A stretch of DNA of 64,000 nt from Sipunculus nudus (GCA_026874595.1 CM049309.1:73454426-73518425), one strand, 5' to 3'; positions 12,701-27,800 are shown, counted from the first letter of the stretch. Numbers and translations are program-made. Notes: generated by a model from the letters alone, not told the origin.

Positions 12701-15700
12701 AGTAGGCTTAAAGGGACTCGGCCATCTCCATGAATGATGCTTAAATTATGTGGGCCAATGGGGCACCTGATATCCATGAGATAACAACGCCGGTTTGTCT
12801 TGTGTAGTAAATCAAAGACGCTCAGGTGTCATTCATTTAGTCTTTAACAATAAATGCTCTGTCCCATGGGCAGAGTGTTGAGTCACCATTTAATGTACTG
12901 ATCTTTCCTGAAATGTCTTCAGCGACTGGCCTTGGTTCATTTTAATTGTATTTTCACCTAGGATACCATTTATGATTCATTAAACCCTGGGAGATGCATA
13001 ATGGCGTCACTACTAACATAACTCAATGGAGTACACAGGGCAGTGATGTTTGGGCTGGATTCCAGGCATTCCCAGGTATTGGGAAAGGTATGAAAATGAG
13101 CTTTAGTTCCAGGTGAAACTGGATACTTTGAAAAGTGGCAGAGCTAGATTTCAGTATAACACAGCCTTATAGTCCCAGAATGTGGACAGGATTACACTGC
13201 CTGGACTGACCCTAAGCGGCACAGCAAGCTGTCTATTCAGCACTGCAGTGGAAGCAGCCAGTGTTATACCTTACAAACCTGAATACGATCAGGTAACATT
13301 CCAGGTGTACCAATGGCAGGCGAACATATAGCTAAAAGGGTGTGTGTACCTCTGACGTTCATGTGGCTTAAACTTTTTACATGCAGCATGCAGCATCTGA
13401 TCAACTATTTATTATTAAACCTTATTAATTAAGACCCTCTGATGTTTAATCCCAGCAGAATTGGTAAAATATGACCATTGCTGTGTGTTATAAGGAAGCA
13501 GAAATATGTCTAGATATGGCAGCTGGGGCTTGCACTGGTGGTTTATGGGTGTGTGTTTAATTAGATTAGCATGTAAAAGCATGCGTTTTCAGATAATGCC
13601 AGACTTTTGCTCCATCAGAGTTGAATTATTAATGCCGGGCTTTTACGAAAGGCACATGGGTATGAATGGAGGGTATGATTTATCCTCCATCCAGAAATGT
13701 TAGTTTGAATTGTCAATCACATGAGCTAAGTCCATGCATTTCTATTCCTATACAGTTCCGGCTTGTGTTTAAAGCCATCAGCCTCATTTGATTTCAGAGG
13801 CATTGTTTTCAGATTTATTCAAATTAGAGGAAGAAAAACCTACCCAGTAGGTTTGTTGTGGTTTCTATTGTTTCACTGGGCTATGGAATACTGTCCTGTA
13901 TTTCATCGCTTCACTGGGAATTGATGACATGGTTAGGACATTAATGTATTAGATAGAAAACTGGATGCTATGACTAATCCTTGAAATCCTGTTTAATTCC
14001 TGTTCTTACTTCAGTTATGATCAAAGAACCAGCCCAGCGCAGGTGCTAGGTCCATTTTTAGGCAGTTAATTGGGCCCTAGGTCACCAGCCTTCCCAGGCC
14101 AAGCCAAGGAACTGAGTGTTTTCAGAACTTGCTCATGCAAGAGTTGCTGCCCTGTTTTGCACCACCCCTTAAGCAGTTGCAACCAATGATTTGGTGTTTC
14201 TTATCAGTTAATATGAAACTAAACATCTTTTATTTTCTGTAAATAAGAATGATATAAAGTAACAGGATCTTGCATGTTTATTCTTAAGGGATTTATTTTT
14301 GTTTCTTGAGCATTCCCTTCTTAGAGTCCCACTTAACCTCAGGCAGGCTTGTGTCACTGTTATGTGATATGCTATATCAACTCCTACACACTTTTCACCT
14401 GTACACATAACCACATGTGCTAGTTGTCACCTTGGTATATTTTGTATGAACACTGTGAACAACACACAGCATGAACACATGTGCCTTCTACATATCTATG
14501 CCTGTTGGTGAAAATTTGATATGATTTTGAAAGTCAAGTAAGTGTTTGATTTAAGTCAATAAATCCTTTTACCATAGTTTTCCCATCTGTAAATCATTGC
14601 CAACATTATGAGGAAATAATATTTTGGCTTGGATAAAGTTGATCCCTATCAGTAGGAAACATTCACTCCTCAACATCGCGTGGCTTAGGAAAGGTGAGTT
14701 TTACCCGAAACAGGCTTGTACATTTATCAGTTACTTCAAAATGGCTTGCTTTTGATGTGCCCCTTGCAGCTGTTTAGTTTGCTGAGCTTATTTTATGACA
14801 TGCGAAGACTTGGTAGATGTAGTCATTAATGATTGTGTATGTTTTAACTGTTAAATCATTCAGGATGTCTCTGCTACCTCAAGTGCAAGGTTCCCAAATG
14901 GATGAACTAAGTCTGAACTTAATACATTACTGCTGAGTGATTAGACTTCAGATGAGGAACCAGCAGATTATGAAAGCCCCATGAGTACCAGCAGGGTTTT
15001 CGGGGCATGGTTATGAAGTTCTCTCTGGAAGAGCTGGATTGTATCTATGGCTTCTCCCATAGACTGGGGATGGCGTTTATATAGATTAATAGCTGATGAA
15101 TGCAGATAAACTTTGTTTGTAGGCCCCTCTCAGAAACAATTACTTGTCGGGTGCACATCAAACCACCACCATCAACTGTAGATAAAGAGCCACCATTGCC
15201 CAGGGAAATGGCCTCTGTGCTTGCATTTTTACAAGGAAGTTCAATTACTTCATTGTTTTCCGTGAAACGTGCATTTGTAAAAAATAGCTGAGGGCTGGCC
15301 ATTGTTGTTGGCCGAAGGAGAGTACTTGGTACCATGAAAATGGTCGCGGCCAGCATTTACGTGGGTTTTATGAATTTATAAAGGAGCTGTGGCATTTACG
15401 GCCTGCATAACCACGGATGTGGGCTGTAGCATTATTGTATTAATATTTGAACACTGCCAGTGAGAAAACAAAATTTATCACTAAAAGAGACAATGAGAGC
15501 CATGGCTGAGGTTTTACAGGTTGCCTGATGATGAACCTGTTCATTAGCCAGTCAGATCATTTATAACGCTGCTGAGATGTCAATTAAAATTTAATATTTA
15601 AAGTGCCTGCTTTCACACACACCCTTTTTCTCTGGTGTCCTGTTATCACAACAGAGGTTGGTCCTGTTTAATATATTTGTTAAGATCTTCCCTGCTGTCC

Positions 15701-17860
15701 TTCCATTTATTAATCTTGTTAAGATACTTTTTTACACAACTCAAGTCACCTGTCAAAATAATATGGGTATTAATCTGTAAATGTGCCCTTAGATGTACAT
15801 TCTGCCGAGAAAAAATGCTACATTACATTACAATATAAAATCAAGAATGTCTTTATGATTTGCTCATCTGTTTAATAACCTGTCATATGGTAGTGCAGGT
15901 ATTTTTGTCTTATGATTGTATAGTTATTATAGCACGCTGTGAAATAGCACAATTTTCTTGGCTGGGATACTGTAGGTATATGCCCAGACTTGTTTTATTT
16001 CCTTGACCCATCAGGATACTTATGTTATTTCCTTTATGCCTAATTTGCATGGAAGCTTTAACTAAAGGTGGCTAGGTTTTATTGGCAGACAATCATTATT
16101 TTTGCTGCAGGTAATATTATTGAACAGGCACAGAGCCAATACAGAGACAATGGAAAGCACACAGTTTTGTATGAACAACTGTTGCCAAGTATTGTCCAGT
16201 ACACCTGTTGTGGCACAGGTGTAAAAATATGATGACACAGTGGGCGGGGATGATGGGCACCTGTGGATGGACGTCTGATGATGTCTGTGTGTACAGGCGC
16301 CCACAGGTAACCGGTGTTAATATTGCACCTTTGCAGACTTAACTCTCAGCTGTTGGTAGCTCATAAAAGGATAGAGCCTTTGTTACTGGAAATAATGCAG
16401 ACATTGATGAAATTGATTGAGTTGCAGAGGCAAGTCATTGTGAGTGTGACATACACTGTGTCACAAAGCAGGGCTGGGCATATGCAAAATTTATTTAGCT
16501 GTGTTATGTCAATTTGCTAGGGGTTGCTGTGTCCATGGGGACAATATTGCTTGTGTCACTGCGTGCCTGGTTCCATGGCAACAGGAAAACATTCTGGGCA
16601 GATTTCCAGCAAATATTAGAGCTGCCTTTGATGTAGCAACATTGTACAGGATCTCATGCAACACCAGTTCATATGATTCTGTAGGAACTCGCACTGAGCA
16701 CTTAAGAGCTGGGCCTGCCGGGTCATGCTTTCAAACTGCTTGTGCCAAATAACTTGTCATGAATGCCTTCTTGTATAGCCCTCACTGCCACTATGTGTAT
16801 AGTATATAAAATATTTGCTTTGCCAGGGCTAAGGCTGATCTGTGTAGTGTCCACATGGGTTTGCATACAAATCGTGACTGCCTGTCTATGAAATTCTCAT
16901 TGCGGGACAGCATCCCCTTTTGTGTGACACGCTGTGTATACACTTTGTATGTACAGGATGGCTGTCCGTTAAACCAAAGGACAACCAACCAAATGCGGTT
17001 GGAAACATACTTGTTGATCAGCTTGTTTTGTGGTATGATATTAGAAGGTGTTTACTAAAAGGATGGGTTTGACAGACAGTGTTTTGGATATGGCCTAAAT
17101 ATGAACCCTCTACGCTGGCTCACTGTCTGCTTCGTGTACACAGTGCTTTGAGTGGGTCTTGTGTATATTTGAGTTTGCATTACCTGAGACGAGCCTCAAA
17201 AGTTGAAGTATACCTGGTAATTTTGATTGCCAGCAGGTCCCATGTATGAACTTGACTTAGGTCAGGTGAAAATTACCTGCTGTATAATTGAAAAAAATAA
17301 AAAATCACACTTTTATTTCAATCAGCAACCGGGTATTTTGCCTGGTAATATTGCTGAGTTTGTGATATTAATAGATATATGTTGTGATCACTTGTTAAAA
17401 TCAAGTGATGGGTGGCTTAGAGTGAGTGTTTTAAGAACTTGACAGAATGCAGGTGAAATAGATGGTATGAAATGAACACTACCAGCAAGGGATATGATCT
17501 TTTTTATCCTACCCTGCTGGCTCTGTTAATACACCCTGCTGGCACAGGCTTGTGATCTTGTTTCAAACAAATTCATACTTTGTTCAACATTAACTGCACA
17601 CCTGCAACACAGCACTTGATATCATACACTCCATCAAATGGCAATAGACAGGCCATCTAAGAATCATCAAGCAAGCCCAAGGCCCTGCCCTCTGCTTTAA
17701 TCATGTTTCATAAAGCCCAGCAAGCAAAACCCATAAATCAGCCTCACTTTGCTAGGCTAAAGCTGCTCTCAGAAACTGGTGACATTCATCAAGCCAGATG
17801 CCTTACCTGGACAGTCTAATACAGCAATAAACAACCATAGGTTATTTTTAGTATATCAAA

Positions 17861-17861
17861 T

Positions 17862-17901
<40 letters not shown>

Positions 17902-17903
17902 TA
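17861..17903. repeat. Compound (TTA)n(TA)n microsatellite
   Basis: About eight TTA units run directly into about nine TA units. A second AT-rich run with TATATA then CACACA lies near 17998-18023. Both are simple sequence repeats upstream of the first coding exon. Confidence 0.9.
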
Positions 17904-18832
17904 GTATTAGTGATATAGATTAAGATATATTTAAATCACTAACCTTTGTCATGTCAAGTACTTTATGGTGAAATTGATTAAAAAAACTTATGTAATTATA
18001 TATATATATACACACACACACACCTACCTATAGATCCTATCTCCAATTCCTATTATTGTTGGGCACAGCATACTGGTGGTGGAATTAATTACTAATCATC
18101 TGTAACTATAATATAAGTACATGTATATCAATGATAGGAGTACAAATAGAACTGTTGTTAAATGAATATTTTATTATAGCGTCATACTGAAACAACAGAA
18201 TTATGTGTTTATCTCAGGATGCTATTTATATCCTCAGTGATTGTCCAAGCTAACTATATGCCGACTGTATTATCAAGTAGAGCAAGGTGGGTGGATGAAA
18301 CATGCATTCCTCATTTACATTTCATATCACCAACAAGCTTATTTTACATCTCAGAGCGAGTTAATCCTGCAGTAAAATCTAATTACAGTTTATTAACCAT
18401 ACACTATAACATGCAGGTTTATGTTCCCCGCAAAGTGAGTATTATCCTCGATTAGTCCACTGTGAGGAGCTGCAAACTGATGTAGGTGCATTCAATTGGA
18501 TTAGGCCTAAGTTCTTTTATTATTCATCCCTTGGCTCACCTAGGACCTCCCAAAGGCGGAAATGCTGGCCTTGTGCTGAGGGCCTATGTCAGTCTGCTGA
18601 ACAGCCTGCACACAGGGTTTAGCATCTGCCTGCTTTGCCAGATACTGCTGCGGTTTAGGTAGAGCATCAGACAGCCCTGTCAGTGGGCCCCTCTGTAGCA
18701 GTAGTACCTAGCTTGTTTACAGGTTTCTGTCTCTTTCTGTTTCTGTCGGACTGTACAGTTGGTCCTGTACCCTTATTGACAACAGGTCATCCAGTTGTCA
18801 CCACTCTGTTGTTGACTTCCACCAATACCGGC

Positions 18833-18877
18833 ATGGATCCATTGCAGTTGCCAGGAATCCCTGATGCTACAGCACAG
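18833..18877 (+). CDS. PTBP1: PTB coding exon 1 (initiator exon)
   Basis: The exon reads [15 protein letters not shown] and ends in phase 0 at CAG|gttagc. The next exon begins with RGSDELL, matching the vertebrate arrangement in which a short N-terminal peptide starting Met-Asp precedes RGSDELF. The ATG context has G at -3 and G at +4. A pyrimidine-rich tract and CAG at 18756-18758 could be the acceptor of this exon, leaving 18759-18832 as 5' untranslated sequence. The frame stays open upstream to an ATG at 18683, so a longer N-terminus cannot be excluded. The start was chosen by analogy with the family. Confidence 0.72.
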
Positions 18878-21800
18878 GTTAGCTTTTGTATTCCATTCAG
18901 GTTACCATGCATTAAGGCCCAGCTTTGTGGGAGTGATAAAAGCTTGCAGGATTTACTCCCAATGTCCGTGGTTCTGATGAATGATTTGGCCATGGATTAT
19001 AGTGCTCTTTCAACTGAATAATGAAGCTTCCATGCATCCTGTGCTCTGGGCTAAGGAGAAATTATGGCCACCTGCTATTTATATATTTATCTAAATTTGT
19101 ATCACTTGTATCCTCAGGTGTAGGCCAGACAAGACAAGTTTATATATGTAGAGCTTCATTCCTGGTCTATTAACACATCCTGTGCCTTTATATGTTTTAT
19201 ATTTATGGTGCTTTGGTGTTGTTTTGACTTTCAATTATTTTACTTGAGCATTAGGGCACTAATGTATGGGCAGGTGTCAAGTTGTAGACTCTAAGCTTTC
19301 ATGATTGATAATGTGTAGATAAAAGCTGTAAAAATATAAAGTACAATAGGAATAAAAGCTCTTTGCTAGGTAGGACAGTGTACATGTTGGGTAGGTATGG
19401 TGAATGCTAATATTTAAGTTGTCATGTACTGTACACAGTGCTTATTTGATGAGATAGACAGGTGGGCAGTAATTATGATGAAACATCATTCGTAATCAGG
19501 AAAATGGCTAATTGGGGGATGAGTTAGTGCACAGTGGGCCGTCCCTCTTGTAAGTTACAATATTGATTCTGATAGTTTTAAAGTTTCCATTAAGAGGGTT
19601 CAGACACTGTTGACCTGCTTTGGAAAGACTCATGCGGTGAGCTGAACTGATCAAACTTTTTGTCTTAGTGTGATAAGTCAAGGATTCATGTGACATTAAA
19701 ATGCAGGTCAGCCCACAGTGGGGTCAGACACAAGTGGAGTTTCATATTGCGATGTATTCCGTGGATTAAATATGGAACCACTCGGGCTGCTTGAAGCAGA
19801 CTTTGAACAGGTTTTGGCAGATTCAGTACAGGTGAGCTGTCAAGTGGTACATAGCTAGCTCCCCTCGTAGTGAAAGGTATGATGGGAACATGTCTACCTT
19901 CACGCGGAAGGTATGTCAGTCAGGAGACGAAGTAGTACAGCATTCAGCATTTATGTTCTCCACAATTACGGTATAACAGTCACGAACACGCAACTCTTGA
20001 GGTTACCAAAACACAGTGTTTGAGGTTACACCATGAAAAGCTTAGTGGGACACACTGAAGACGAGTGACATTTACTTTGGAAACACAGTGTCAGATTACC
20101 TTGCTAAAAAAAGATTCTACCTTTTCATACAGCACTATTACTATGCTTGCTTTGGCATAGTTTGGGCTGAACCATATCAAAAAAGTCCATTGAAAAGCTT
20201 TTACCTTTATTGGCAGTGATCTTGTTTATGTCAGTCACAGTGTAGCTGTGGAATTTGATGTATTTAGTAAGTTATGGCAACCTAGAAGCATTGATATTAC
20301 CTAGTTGAGCTGCAGTTTCCATATTAAAACATTTCAGTTAATCAAACATACCTTTAAAATGTTACTGTTCTCTTTTAACCCAGAGAATATAAATGCACCA
20401 TGTAGTGAAGTATGGTCAAATAGGCTGTTATTATTGTGATATAGCAGCTATTATATTATACCATTCAGCTGCTAAAATCATTATTTTGGAGGGATGTTGG
20501 CTGTTTCATAAAACCAAGTTCAGGTATGACAAGTTACCTGACAATTATCAATATTATATGTAATGTTGATTATTTTTCTTTCCTTGTTTTAGTGGCAGAC
20601 ATGAGATATTTCAGGAAATATCATATAACAAGGAAGTTTGAGAATTTCTATCAAAGGAATTTCAGGATATTTTACATGAACAACACTTACATTTAGGAAA
20701 CTTTCTGGCTGTATCTGGAACTTCTTAAATTCTATATAGATTGAAGGGTAATGGTTTCAGATTCAGAAAGTTGTACAAAAGAGTATAAAAAAGAATGAAT
20801 GTTAAGATAAAGGATATAGAAGGTTGGTACTTCCCACCAATCTTTTGTACTGTGAGTAATGTATACTAAGAATATTTTTTCATTCATCGGTTAAATCACA
20901 CATGAACCTGGATTTGTTCTAATGCTTTCTTATATTGTCATATATTGTGCATAGAGAATGTGTCTGTTCTGCCCCATTATTTAAAAAAAAAAAGCACTTT
21001 TCCTTAATTTATTCTCTCAGTCCAGTGCTGTAATATGTGGCTCAGGACTGTCTTACTAATCCTTGTCATACTCGTAGCATCCTGGCTGTGAAGACTTAGA
21101 CCTATCCTTTAACATGTTCACAGGCAGTGATGCTTTATTTCCGTCTTTGCAGTGTATCTGTACTGTAACCCAACTGCCGGTGATGCTTGTTTAACCTGCC
21201 TCTGTCTTTTTCTCTGCAGCGTGGTTCCGACGAATTGCTCTCTCATTCTCCTTTGGTGACCAACGGCACAGGCATGAGCCCCACACAGTCTGAATTAAGT
21301 AACGATGCCAAAAAGGTAATATATCATTTTCCTTCTTTGCCTGCTTTAATTTTGATTTGAGCTTTATCTTGCTTTTGTTTCCTTCAAGCTTACTTCTATC
21401 TTTTTCTCTGTGTGTGTATGTGTGTGCATTTTGTGTATGGTTAAATATGTATGTGTGTGTGCGTTTTGTGTTTTTGTGTGGTGTAAAATGTGTGTGTGCA
21501 TATGGGAATATGCAAGTCCTTCTGCAGCTAACTAATAGCTCTTATGTGGCATACTGTGGTTTGCTTCATATTTGCAGGGTTAAAGTTTAGTAATTTCTAT
21601 TTATTCATTGTTTTGTGAGGGCTCCCATTTAAGCAATCTCGCCATATTCAAATCTTAAAGTAAACCATTTTCCTATTTGAAGTAATTATATCAAATAATA
21701 TGTACACCAAATCCTAATAATTGGACAGGGACCCAAGAGACCATCTAACTAGTTGAAATTAGTGTTCATTAATGGCAGATAATTTGAAAGATATATCCTT

Positions 21801-24800
21801 TATTATGGCTGTCTTTGAACATACTAGATCTCTTTTTATTTATATTAAATGTCCATCTTTTACCTTTCAACTTGACTTCCATGATGGGCCCTTGTATACA
21901 CAAAGGTTTTGTTTTAGCAATAATTCCCCTTTCGCAAGACAATGTCAGTATATCACACCTTTTCAAGCTTGCCCCCTGATAGCCAATGGCATACTTTGCT
22001 GGAAGAAGAGGTGTTCAGAATTAATCTTTTGTATATTAACTCCCTAAAAAAAATACATTTCTTAGTGTTTTTGGGTACATGCCATATAAAGGCTAATCAG
22101 TTCACATGACCAGTGAACTTAAGTTTAAATTCATACATCATTCTGCATACTCTCATTAGTCAATTAAAAAATGAAACACTGTTTGGTATTTTACATAAGA
22201 AGTTTGTGGTAGTTGTTTCAGGAGAAAGCAAAACTTGTGTGCGTGTTCGTGTCTCTGTGTGAGAGAAAGACTAAGCATCTTGGGAGTTGCTCAAGTCCAT
22301 AAAAATGTGATACCACTGGTGATCAGGCAATAACTCACACATTAATTACCCAGAGAATAGCTCTCAAATTGATTCTTTTTAACTGTTTAATGTAAGTGTC
22401 AGGTCCATAAAGTTGAGATCAGTTGTAATTAAACAAGTTAACACGAGAACTGCTTTAATTTGTTCTTTATGACTATATATTGTTAAAAGGAGAACAACTC
22501 TTATTTATTCTTTACAACAAAAAATGATGTTAAATATATGGCCTGCCATCTGTAATTGCCCAATTAGGCCCCAGACCAAATCTTTCAATATCTTTTCAGT
22601 CCATCAGCATATATATTTTCGCTTTCATTAATTTTCCTTTCAGTGTCCATTGGACTAGTTTCGCTTTCTCTTATTTATCATTTCACAATCTGTGGCACGC
22701 CATGAACTGTGCAGAAGGTACAGCTGGATGTAACTTGAACAGTCAGTAAAATAGCAAGACACATACTGTTAAAAATACATACACCACGATGCAAGTTGAT
22801 CATTCAATTAAGAGGGCAGAATACATACTTTTCAACATGTACATCTGCTTGGTGGCTGTAAATTGAGCATTCACAAGCAGCAAATTGATAAAACCTACAA
22901 CTGAAAGTAAAACAGGGCTTGACATTAATGGTAAACTGCATGCCCATGGCAAGCAAAATTTACAGAAAATGGTGGCAGGGCAACCAAAATTTGGCTCTTA
23001 GTCGGGCAAGTATAGATCAAACATAACCAAAGGCTTGAATCTGAACTAATCTTCAGCTAGCCATTTTCATTTTCTTTCTGTCAGAAATGAAATCATACCT
23101 ATTTATCGTAAATTACCAGTATGTTTATGTATAATAATAATGAAGAGAAATATTATTAACAAACAAACATTTTGGTGTTAATAGAAGTATTATTAACAAA
23201 AAAAACATTGAGGTGATAATTGTCTAACATGTAATATTACATGCAACACAATCATGTTTGGCATACTGTATCATCGGTGGTCACCACTAAGGTTTGTAGG
23301 ACAAGTAAAAATTCATGTTTGGCAAGTAAAAGCTAGATGCTACATGCCTACCAAACGAATACTTTCAAAAGTTAATGTGGAGCCTTGTAAATCATTGTTT
23401 ATATTGCTAAAACCTTAATTTACGTAATATAGAGCTTTTCCTCTGTCAGTTAAATTGTGCTTTCCCCATTTGCACAGCCAGTGGTAAACTTTGAAAATTC
23501 ATCATAAAAATTACACATTAATAAGTAAAAGCACAGCTTTGTAATGTAGATATTATTTCCATTGTATTCTTTATTTATCCAGGATGGATGCACTGGAATT
23601 GAAGATTATTTAGGAAAGGTTGCATTTGATTAAACAGATGTTCAGGAACCATGCTCTTAAATAGATATCATCACCACTGCCTGCCAGTTTATCTGATGAA
23701 AAATATAACCGTATATAACAGTCTCTATGAGAGGAGAGCTGCTTGCTTGCTTTATATCAACAGCTGGTCAATAAGTTATTCTCAGTGTTTGGGAAGTTTA
23801 TGTTTATTCATGTGAAAGTAATGACACATACCAGTTTGCAGGTGCACATATCATTGGACCTCCAGCATGCTGTCATTGAGGTGCATTGTGGGGGCTATGT
23901 TTGTTTTTTCCCCACAAGGGGCATATAAGCTTCACTAATAATTGGCTATCACAAAGTAACTTGTACTGGAAGTTTTTGACATTGGGTTCCTGCATATTAT
24001 GCAGTATATGAGTGTGTTTGATTTTGGATATAGGGTTGGTCAGGCACTTGAGGATTTCGGCAGGATCAGTTTCAATGAAGCTTTGTCTGAATAGCCAGGG
24101 TTCTTTAATCCTTGTCAACCCTGTAACTGTCTAGCAGTGAGGTACACTGCCCTCCATATGCTTGTGTACAGTTACCTACAGTGTCCACTCACTCTTTGAA
24201 GTATTCCCCTCCAGGCACCACATAGAGCATTGTGTGTTGTGTACCCCTCCCCCTGTAGGGGTCTTATTATGCACACAAATGGTCAATCAGCTACCCCCAT
24301 ACATTATGGTGCAGTGCTCGGTCAACCATGCAGGGACTATGAAAGCAGGTGACCACCAGAATGACCAGCTGTGTTGAGACAGACTGTTTCCCTGCTTGGG
24401 CAAATGGTTTTCCTTTATTAATTGCCACCTCTGGATAACATCATCCATGCATAAGGGATCAGTCTATAAATACCTATTCCATGCCACTCATTGCTCAATG
24501 CTTGAGCTCTGATCACTTTATTTTTGTACCCATGGCTGGTTTCCATAGAGTGATTTTTCATGGGGATAAGGGCAGACACATCTGCTATTAAGGGCTTCTA
24601 TCTAATCCCAGCAAACGGGTCTCTTTCATTTGAATCAGGAAAATATGAATTAATAAAGTAGTTTGTAATATCTTCATGTCATTTGACTGGAATCAATAAC
24701 ATAGGGGGAACGCTGGGGCTACCTGGCATTTACAAGTGGGTTGCTGGTCAATCCATCAGTCCATGCCACTAGGGGCCCATTTGATGGCCCTCCAGTATTA

Positions 24801-27800
24801 ATATTTCATCTGGTCTAATCCTTAAAGTAATTGTCACTGGCTACAGTCAACATCTAAAATAATACTGATCATGCTCGATTGAGGGGTTTGTGCACAGCTC
24901 ACCATCAACTGTTGCTTTTCAGCAGTCCCCCGTGTAGGACACTGTCATAGCAGAGTTTGCATGCAGTGTTTGGAGCTGACTTTTCCTGATTGATGCCAGT
25001 ATGAATAATTGAACAGAGCAGCCGGGCCAAATGGAAACATCAGTGGCCTGTGCTATGCACTAATGGCGTTTTTCCCCTACCCTGTTACTTTATGGTCACA
25101 ATGTCACCTTAGTGGGAAAATCGGCCTCCCAAACACCTGAATTCTCATGTCCAACATGCACCTGGACCAAAACACTGACCATTCTAGCAAATATCAGCAG
25201 AGGCCCTACTTTGGAGCTGCAGCCACAGAGCTGGATTAAAGCAGTTTGAGCTGACAGCTTCATTATTGTAAAAGCGTATGTAGATTAATTGTTAAACCAG
25301 CGAAATTAGTATTTTAACTTTGAGGGTGTGCTGCACTGGAGAGCAAGGTCATGCACGACCTGAATTAGGGTGCCAGGGCTTACACAGTGGCTGAACCAGT
25401 GCTGTGCTGACTTAGCACAGGTGATGATACCTCGGAGGGTCACATGACTTTGTCTCATTTATTTTACATGTGCTTCATTCCTTTCACTGATGCAGTGGTG
25501 GGCTTCTGGGATCTTACATCATTGACATTGTACTCAGACATTCTCATGATTGCAGAAGAAGATTCCCCCCCCCCCCCCCCCCGGCAAAACCTTCTCTCTC
25601 TCTTCCCCTCCCCTGCATAACATTCAAAGAACTTGAGATTTCTGTACCTTTTATACTTGCAGTTTTGTTATAGCCTGAAATTTTTTTATCCTGAAATTTA
25701 ACTATTTGATTTATTTCAGCAATATATTCTACATGTTTTAGAATTATGAGTCTACAGACAATATTAAAATTTGAAATATTTTTAAATTTATCAGTAATCT
25801 CTTACTTTCAAAATGCATGTCCAAATGTTATTCAATCCTTTACCCAGACCCCTAAAAATATAATTACAGATATTTTTAAATAAATGGGGATTGGTTTCTG
25901 CTTTAACCTGTTGATTGTATGCCCATCCCAGTCATGCCATATAGGCTTGTGGTTTTGGTGACCCCTATTGACATCAGCCTTAAGTGGTTTTGAAATTTAC
26001 AAGCTCATAGGGGCCATGTTAACAAAATGTGGGACACAAGTGAATAGAGGAAATCCCAGAAGTCTGTACTCTCAGGGAACATTGCTTAGCCACAGTCTGT
26101 TCAATTTAAGGCTGTTTAGTAACTGTGTGCATATCAATTCTCTTTTAAATAAAGTTACTTGGAAATATTGCATTTATTGATTCAAATAAAAGGAATAAAA
26201 AATAGACCATGTAAATAAGCAGAAACATTTTAAGGAGTCTTGGGCTACCTGGAATGCACTTTTTCAAACCCTGCATACCAATTATGATTTGTATCTTCCA
26301 CTTACTGAACAGAACTGTGTTATTATGATAATGACTAGGCTTAAATTGTGGAGTGCCATGACAGTACCCCAGTATATTGAAGCACAGCGTTATGAGTGAG
26401 ATTGAAGCCCACTGAAAAGCTTAACGAGTTGACCTACTAGATTCTGGCGTAGGTAGACTGCAAGTTGTGTAGAAATGGGGTTGAAATATATCAGCCTGGA
26501 ACTGTTTACAACTTTTGTGCACAGGTGTTGTATGCATGGCCCAGATGTTACATATATATATTTATATATACCTATTTTACCCCATTCCAGTATGGGTAAA
26601 TGAGCTAACAAGAAACATGTGCCAGTGTCATTTACAAATTATGGCCAGGATTTTTATACCCCACAAACAATTTTTTAGTGTCACAAAGATAATTTTGTCT
26701 GTGTATCAGGTTTCATGAACATTACTATATATTGAATGTAAACCTTGTGGACTGTTTCAGTAGTTGTATAATCTCCTTTTTTTTCTGGGGGGGGGGGGAT
26801 GGGATCTTTCCAAGTTGATATTGTCAAGGTAATTTTGTATCTTTGGTGTTATGGGTCCTCTCATGTTTTTATATCCTTACTGAGTATTATATTGGTATTT
26901 TGTATCTCAGTGGCTTTTTTGTCCAGTGCCCCAGATTCCTATTTTTGTAGGTTCACATAAGTTGAATGCAGTTGATACAATATGTGTAATTTGTGCCCGT
27001 CCGCATAGCTGTAGCATGCTGGTAATGCTGGCGGTGTGGTTAAGCCCACATATCCTGTTGGCTGCACATTCATCCGGCAGGCTATGTTCCTGGTAGTGGG
27101 TGATATCATCAGATGGAGACAGAGGGCTCTCTGTGTGACACCTAGAGATAATCGAGCCAGCATGTTAATCCAATCAAACAGGACAACAAGTCACTTCTTC
27201 CCCTTTTATCAGCAAGCATCAGCTCCACTGTGCTTGGCTATCCTGCATCCAAAAAATTAATCTGTGTCTGATTCACAAGAGATTAATTGTGCCTTCATTT
27301 GCATGTGTTTCCAGGCCGATCTAGGTGACAGTGTGTGTCTTGATATGACAGGGTGGTTAAACCTTTATCGTTCTATGGATCAGCAGACCATGTGACCCAT
27401 ACAGACAGCCCAGTGCATTGTGTGCTGTAATTATATCATTATACACTGTTAGCTCCTCATAGGCCACAGAGATCAAGCTCAGCCTCATCCTACAAGTGCT
27501 TGGCCTTTCCTGTACTAGTATGAATTAGTAAACCTACTGGGGACAACTACTTGTTACATAGAAGACTGCCTATAAACAGCACAGGCTGGAGAACCAATTT
27601 ACACAGGTAGGGTGGAGACATTAGTTGATAGTTATGTGCCCTGGATCTGCGCCTGTAACTGTTTGATTCTGTTACAGGCCATAACCTGGAAGCTTATGCT
27701 CCCCTTGAACATTGGACACACTTGAGTCCTGTGGATGTGAGAGGTAGTCATATATATAGCTCTGTATTATATGGGCTATCTTGTATCTACACGAGTTGTA

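Larger units (their letters stand above)
1..18758. other. Upstream region without a recognised gene
   Basis: I see no coding exon with recognisable similarity or convincing splice structure here. Open frames are short and look random. The stretch contains a hairpin cluster followed by a TA microsatellite near 3800-3915, a transposon-like element at 5138-6773, a trinucleotide and TA microsatellite at 17861-17903 and a TA/CA microsatellite near 17998-18023. It may be intergenic, or it may hold the promoter, non-coding first exons and first intron of the PTB gene; the sequence alone does not decide. The start of the PTB transcript was not located. Confidence 0.5.
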
